Assembly: GCA_965371785.1 (NCBI GenBank)
Contig: CBDUZS010000056.1
Span: forward strand, 1 to 16,541
Direction: 5' to 3'
From: CBDUZS01 sp965371785
GTDB taxonomy: Bacteria > Fermentibacterota > Fermentibacteria > Fermentibacterales > JCC-6
DNA: 16,541 bases
How positions within the stretch are numbered: the stretch's first letter is position 1; every line of letters begins with the position of its first letter. Below are positions 13,773-16,541 of this stretch, piece by piece. The translations under genes and the position numbers were made by a program. The notes beneath the pieces were generated by a model that ran no database searches, had not been told where the DNA came from, and saw nothing but the letters and a program-made list of their open reading frames with translations.

Positions 13773-14367
13773 GAGTATCAGGGGACGGGTGGAACGGCTC
13801 GATGATCAGCACATCTTTCTGGAATCGGGTGCTTTCGTGCTGCGGTTGCTTGCTCCCGCGTACTTTCTGCGAACGCTTTCTCCGGGATATTCAGGTAATT
13901 TCCCAGTCTACTTCCACCTCCAGTCTGAAGGAAACAGGATCGTTCCACTGGTCGTTGCCTTTCCTGACGGGTCCGATCGCGAATTCTTCGAGAAATTCAT
14001 CTCCGTATCCGGTGTCGGCGTCAGAGCAGCAGTAAAAGCTCTCACGAGACCTGCATCGGAAATCGCATGCGCGATTGCCGCGGGGGATACCGCTCTTCTC
14101 AAATCGCTTCCGGGCATAGGGAATGCAAGAGCAAAACAGATAGTGGCAAGGCTCCAGGATCAGATGGCCGCCATGTACGGTTCACTGCCCGAGGCCGGGG
14201 ATTCAACCTCTTCTGCACTTTACGAAGCGAGAGCGGTGCTGATCCAGTTAGGCATTCCTGCCTCAGAGGTCGGAGAACTGATCAGGAGGGCTTCGAACGA
14301 ACTCGGTCCGGAAGCCGGCTCGTCGGATCTGGTGAGACAGGTTATGAAGGCAGGCAGAAGCGTATGA
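13765..14367 (+). CDS. ruvA: Holliday junction branch-migration subunit RuvA
   Basis: The RuvA tetramer holds the four-way junction for the RuvB motors. 200 residues, normal length. The N-terminal OB-fold is at about 1-65 (SIRGRVERLDDQHIFLE). Two helix-hairpin-helix motifs follow, VSGVGVRAAV at 81-90 and LPGIGNARAKQI at 115-126. After an acidic, Ser-rich linker at about 142-150, the C-terminal RuvB-binding domain III runs at about 151-200 (ALYEARAVLIQLGIPASEV). The ATG lies within the ruvC end, and its stop overlaps the ruvB start as ATGA. It is the most divergent of the three Ruv genes, as usual for the family, but no key motif is lost. Confidence 0.95.
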   Translation: MLESIRGRVERLDDQHIFLESGAFVLRLLAPAYFLRTLSPGYSGNFPVYFHLQSEGNRIVPLVVAFPDGSDREFFEKFISVSGVGVRAAVKALTRPASEIACAIAAGDTALLKSLPGIGNARAKQIVARLQDQMAAMYGSLPEAGDSTSSALYEARAVLIQLGIPASEVGELIRRASNELGPEAGSSDLVRQVMKAGRSV

Positions 14368-15383
14368 GCAGAGAATCTATCCTGTCGCCAACGGCTGATA
14401 ACGGTGATGAAAGGATCCTCAGCTCCCTTCGACCGTCCTGCCTCGAGGAATATGTCGGTCAGAAAATGGCTGTGGACAATCTGAACATTGCCATACAGGC
14501 CGCTCTGGAAAGATCCGAGCCACTTGATCATCTGCTGTTCCACGGTCCCCCCGGACTTGGCAAGACAACTCTGGCCCACGTGATTGCACACGAGATGGGC
14601 GCGGACATCGTTACAACTTCAGGCCCTGCTCTCGAACGGTCAGTCGACCTGATGGGTATTCTCACGAATCTGAAAAACGGTGACGTGTTGTTCATCGACG
14701 AGATTCACAGGCTGCCGAGAATTGTAGAGGAGCACCTGTACCCGGCAATGGAGGAGTTCAGAATCGATTTCATCATAGATCCCGGACCCCACGCCCGAAC
14801 GGTCAGGCTGGAGCTTGCAAGGTATACGATAATCGGAGCAACCACACGCGCCGGGCTCATCACCGGACCTCTGAGGGATCGCTTCGGAATGGCCCTCCAC
14901 CTGGATTTCTACAACGATGATGATCTTCAAACAATCGTAACGCGTTCCGCCTGTCTGCTGGGAGTCAGCCTTACGGCTGAGGGAGCCTTGACCATTGCCA
15001 CCCGCGCCAGGGGCACACCTCGAATAGTGAACAGGCTTCTCAGAAGGGTCAGGGACTACGCTCAGGTCTCGAGACAGGAGATAATCGATGTCGACACGGT
15101 GGTGGAATCAATGGATCTGCATGGTGTTGACGAAGCCGGACTCGATTCGCTGGACAGAAAGTACCTATCCGTTATCGTGAACCAGTACTCGGGAGGTCCA
15201 GTCGGCGTGGCCGCACTGGCCGCCACTCTCAACGCTGAACGGGACACTCTCATCGATGTCGTGGAACCTTTTCTGCTATATTCGGGTTTCCTCAACCGAA
15301 CCAGCAGAGGCAGGGTTGCCACGAGCAAAGCCTGCCGGCATTTGGGGAAGCCGTATCTCGGGCAGGAAACACTGCCGCTCTGA
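14364..15383 (+). CDS. ruvB: Holliday junction branch-migration ATPase RuvB
   Basis: An AAA+ motor that drives branch migration. 339 residues, normal length. Walker A is GPPGLGKTT at 61-69, Walker B VLFIDEIHRL at 108-117, sensor 1 IIGATTRAG at 156-164, arginine-finger segment PLRDRFG at 169-175 and sensor 2 GTPRIVNRLLRR at 217-228. The C-terminal winged helix ends SRGRVATSKACRHLG at 314-328. The RPSCLEEYVGQ start motif (23-33) matches the family's RP-x-x-L-x-x-(F/Y)-(I/V)GQ. The ATG at 14364 overlaps the ruvA stop. An in-frame upstream ATG at 14067 would add 99 residues read from ruvA sequence in another frame, and I reject it. Confidence 0.97.
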   Translation: MSRESILSPTADNGDERILSSLRPSCLEEYVGQKMAVDNLNIAIQAALERSEPLDHLLFHGPPGLGKTTLAHVIAHEMGADIVTTSGPALERSVDLMGILTNLKNGDVLFIDEIHRLPRIVEEHLYPAMEEFRIDFIIDPGPHARTVRLELARYTIIGATTRAGLITGPLRDRFGMALHLDFYNDDDLQTIVTRSACLLGVSLTAEGALTIATRARGTPRIVNRLLRRVRDYAQVSRQEIIDVDTVVESMDLHGVDEAGLDSLDRKYLSVIVNQYSGGPVGVAALAATLNAERDTLIDVVEPFLLYSGFLNRTSRGRVATSKACRHLGKPYLGQETLPL

Positions 15384-15403
15384 AGAAAGGTCATAGGGAT
15401 TCA

Positions 15404-15964
15404 GTGCCGGATTCATTGCTGCTGCATGTATGCTGTGCTCCCTGTACTACCGTTGTTCTTCCCGGTTACAGGGACGAAGGGTTTGAAGTCAGTGGATACT
15501 TCTACAACCCCGGTATACATCCCTACAGAGAAAACCGTAGAAGACTCGAAACACTGGTAGCTTACGCTGGCAGGGTCGAATTCGATCTGATATCCGACTA
15601 CACGTATCCTCTCGAGGAGAATCTCGCGATGCTGTTGTCCGCGGAGAACAGATGTCTTGCCTGCTTCACAGACCGCCTTGAAACCACGGCACTCAAAGCA
15701 GCCAGGAGCGGAATCGGAACCTTCGCAACAACTCTGTCCGTAAGTCCATGGCAGGATCATGATCTCATACTGAAGGCAGGAAATCGAGCAGCACAACTTT
15801 CCGGGTGCAGATTCCTCTACAGAGATTTCAGACCCCAGTACCGGAAATCGGTCGAGATGTCCAGGGAATTCGGACTCTACAGGCAATCCTATTGCGGCTG
15901 CGTACTGAGCGAGCGCGACAAGTATGCAAAGGAGCACAATGATATATATCAGGTGTGTGAGTGA
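15404..15964 (+). CDS. queH: Epoxyqueuosine reductase QueH
   Basis: It reduces epoxyqueuosine to queuosine in tRNA anticodons, the last step of the queuosine pathway. QueH (formerly DUF208) is unrelated to the cobalamin enzyme QueG. 186 residues. The family cysteines are present: HVCCAPC with C10, C11 and C14, then C84-x2-C87 in RCLACFTDRL, and C164-x-C166 in SYCGCVLSERDKY. These bind the iron-sulfur cluster and a second metal in characterised members. YFYNPGIHPYREN at 32-44 and TTLSVSPWQDHD at 109-120 are further signatures. The start is GTG with AGGG five bases upstream. It lies 20 bases after ruvB and probably reads through from that operon. Confidence 0.94.
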   Translation: MPDSLLLHVCCAPCTTVVLPGYRDEGFEVSGYFYNPGIHPYRENRRRLETLVAYAGRVEFDLISDYTYPLEENLAMLLSAENRCLACFTDRLETTALKAARSGIGTFATTLSVSPWQDHDLILKAGNRAAQLSGCRFLYRDFRPQYRKSVEMSREFGLYRQSYCGCVLSERDKYAKEHNDIYQVCE

Positions 15965-15969
15965 GATAC

Positions 15970-15998
15970 TTGACCTTATTGAAAGAAGCTGATAAAAT
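15970..15998 (+). promoter_or_regulatory. Sigma-70-type promoter of the FG-GAP gene
   Basis: A -35 box TTGACC at 15970-15975 is followed by 17 bases and a -10 box TAAAAT at 15993-15998, each matching consensus at 5 of 6 positions. It is AT-rich and falls between queH and the next gene. A strong AAGGAGG ribosome site follows at 16014-16020, so the gene is likely well expressed. Confidence 0.65.
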
Positions 15999-16027
15999 AT
16001 AATGTATAGTTTTAAGGAGGTTCTTTT

Positions 16028-16541
16028 ATGAGATATTTCGTTTTAATGTGCCTGCTTGGCACATTCGTTCACCTGTCAGTTGCCGATTCCGCAATCCAGA
16101 CCGACTGGGCCGGCGGACCGGGAACCCTCGGGCCTGTTACGAACTGGGGAGACGACTTCCACATCGGCAGCGATCTGGACTGGGACACTACACCCGGGAA
16201 ACTCTCGCTGGTTATCAATGCAAACGAGAAGTACGTGGCACTGGGCTACAGCGGCGCACTTCATGTCTTCACGATTGACATGGAACTCGACGGTGACCAG
16301 GACATCGTAGGCGTTGCGAGTATCGGAGACGAGGTTACCTGGTGGGAGAACTCTGACGGAGGTGGGAACACCTGGCTCGAGCACGGGATAGGTACTGTCA
16401 ACGCTCCCGCGTTCGTTTACGCATCCGATCTCGATCTCGACGGTGACAGGGATGTCGTCGTATCCTCAACTGCCGACGACGTGATTTACTGGTTCGCAAA
16501 CAATGGTGGCGGTACCTCCTGGGTCAAGAACACCCTCACCA
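16028..16541 (+). CDS. Secreted FG-GAP/VCBS-repeat protein, N-terminal part
   Basis: An open frame of 171 codons runs off the right edge. The start ATG lies 7 bases after AAGGAGG. A signal peptide occupies about residues 1-19 (hydrophobic YFVLMCLLGTFVHL, then SVA). The mature part opens with an acidic, Trp-rich segment. Two repeats spaced 50 residues apart follow: DMELDGDQDIVGVA at 84-97 and DLDLDGDRDVVVSS at 134-147. Each is followed by a Trp/Tyr strand with an Asn-Gly-rich turn (WWENSDGGG, YWFANNGGG). The D-x-D-x-D-G-D-x-D loops are calcium-binding FG-GAP/VCBS blades of a beta-propeller. Such long surface proteins often end in a sorting domain, here beyond the window. Role: envelope or extracellular, function unknown; adhesion or binding is possible. 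Confidence 0.8.
   Translation, partial: MRYFVLMCLLGTFVHLSVADSAIQTDWAGGPGTLGPVTNWGDDFHIGSDLDWDTTPGKLSLVINANEKYVALGYSGALHVFTIDMELDGDQDIVGVASIGDEVTWWENSDGGGNTWLEHGIGTVNAPAFVYASDLDLDGDRDVVVSSTADDVIYWFANNGGGTSWVKNTLT

Noticed and set aside
14067..14363. A 99-residue N-terminal extension of RuvB
   Set aside because: It is ruvA sequence read in another frame; conserved RuvB starts at the ATGA overlap at 14364.
1..16541. CRISPR array, tRNA, rRNA, insertion sequence or attachment site
   Set aside because: I found no spaced direct repeats, cloverleaf-like segments, transposase motifs or terminal repeats, but I had no search tool, so small RNA genes could be missed.

Overview
The window looks like a piece of a Gram-negative chromosome from the FCB side of the bacterial tree, perhaps a Fermentibacterota-type candidate phylum. 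That placement is an inference. It rests on a secreted M14 peptidase ending in a FlgD/T9SS-type C-terminal domain, a short signal-peptide protein that resembles an outer-membrane barrel, a secreted FG-GAP/VCBS-repeat protein, and ordinary housekeeping genes (purC, yebC-ruvCAB, queH). No 16S rRNA or other decisive marker is present.

Layout. (1) Positions 1-1990, all minus strand, form an accessory stretch. A VapBC toxin-antitoxin pair has its own promoter and palindromic operator. Downstream of it lies a tight three-gene unit: a class I methyltransferase, a HicB-like protein reduced to its N-terminal domain, and an AadA-like nucleotidyltransferase cut by the window edge. (2) 2106-5129: purC (minus), then cysC and an MFS transporter (plus), closed by a hairpin between convergent genes. 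(3) 5149-7696, minus: a long-form urocanase (hutU) followed by a small barrel-like envelope protein. (4) 7829-10009: a 726-residue secreted zinc carboxypeptidase with carbohydrate/FN3-like and sorting domains. (5) 10051-12473: an unnamed operon of three related zinc-ribbon proteins, two of them with a C-terminal membrane hairpin. (6) 12551-15964: yebC, ruvC, ruvA, ruvB and queH, tightly packed. (7) From 16028: a strongly promoted secreted FG-GAP protein that runs off the right edge.

How the genes fit together. RuvA, RuvB and RuvC form the Holliday-junction branch-migration and resolution machine, and YebC is its usual neighbour. QueH makes the last step of queuosine synthesis. The MFS gene follows cysC by 18 bases and is probably co-transcribed. 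The cassette at 10051-12473 is the best candidate for something undescribed. All three proteins begin with the same C-x2-C-x14-C-x2-C ribbon. They share a recurring aromatic-x-Pro-aromatic motif, and the two membrane members share an (I/V)DG-x-SG motif and a GILP membrane hairpin. The genes overlap, so they probably work as one complex. The coupled HicB-like/nucleotidyltransferase pair is the second candidate. There is no gene-free stretch longer than 300 bases, and I saw no tRNA, rRNA, CRISPR array or insertion sequence.
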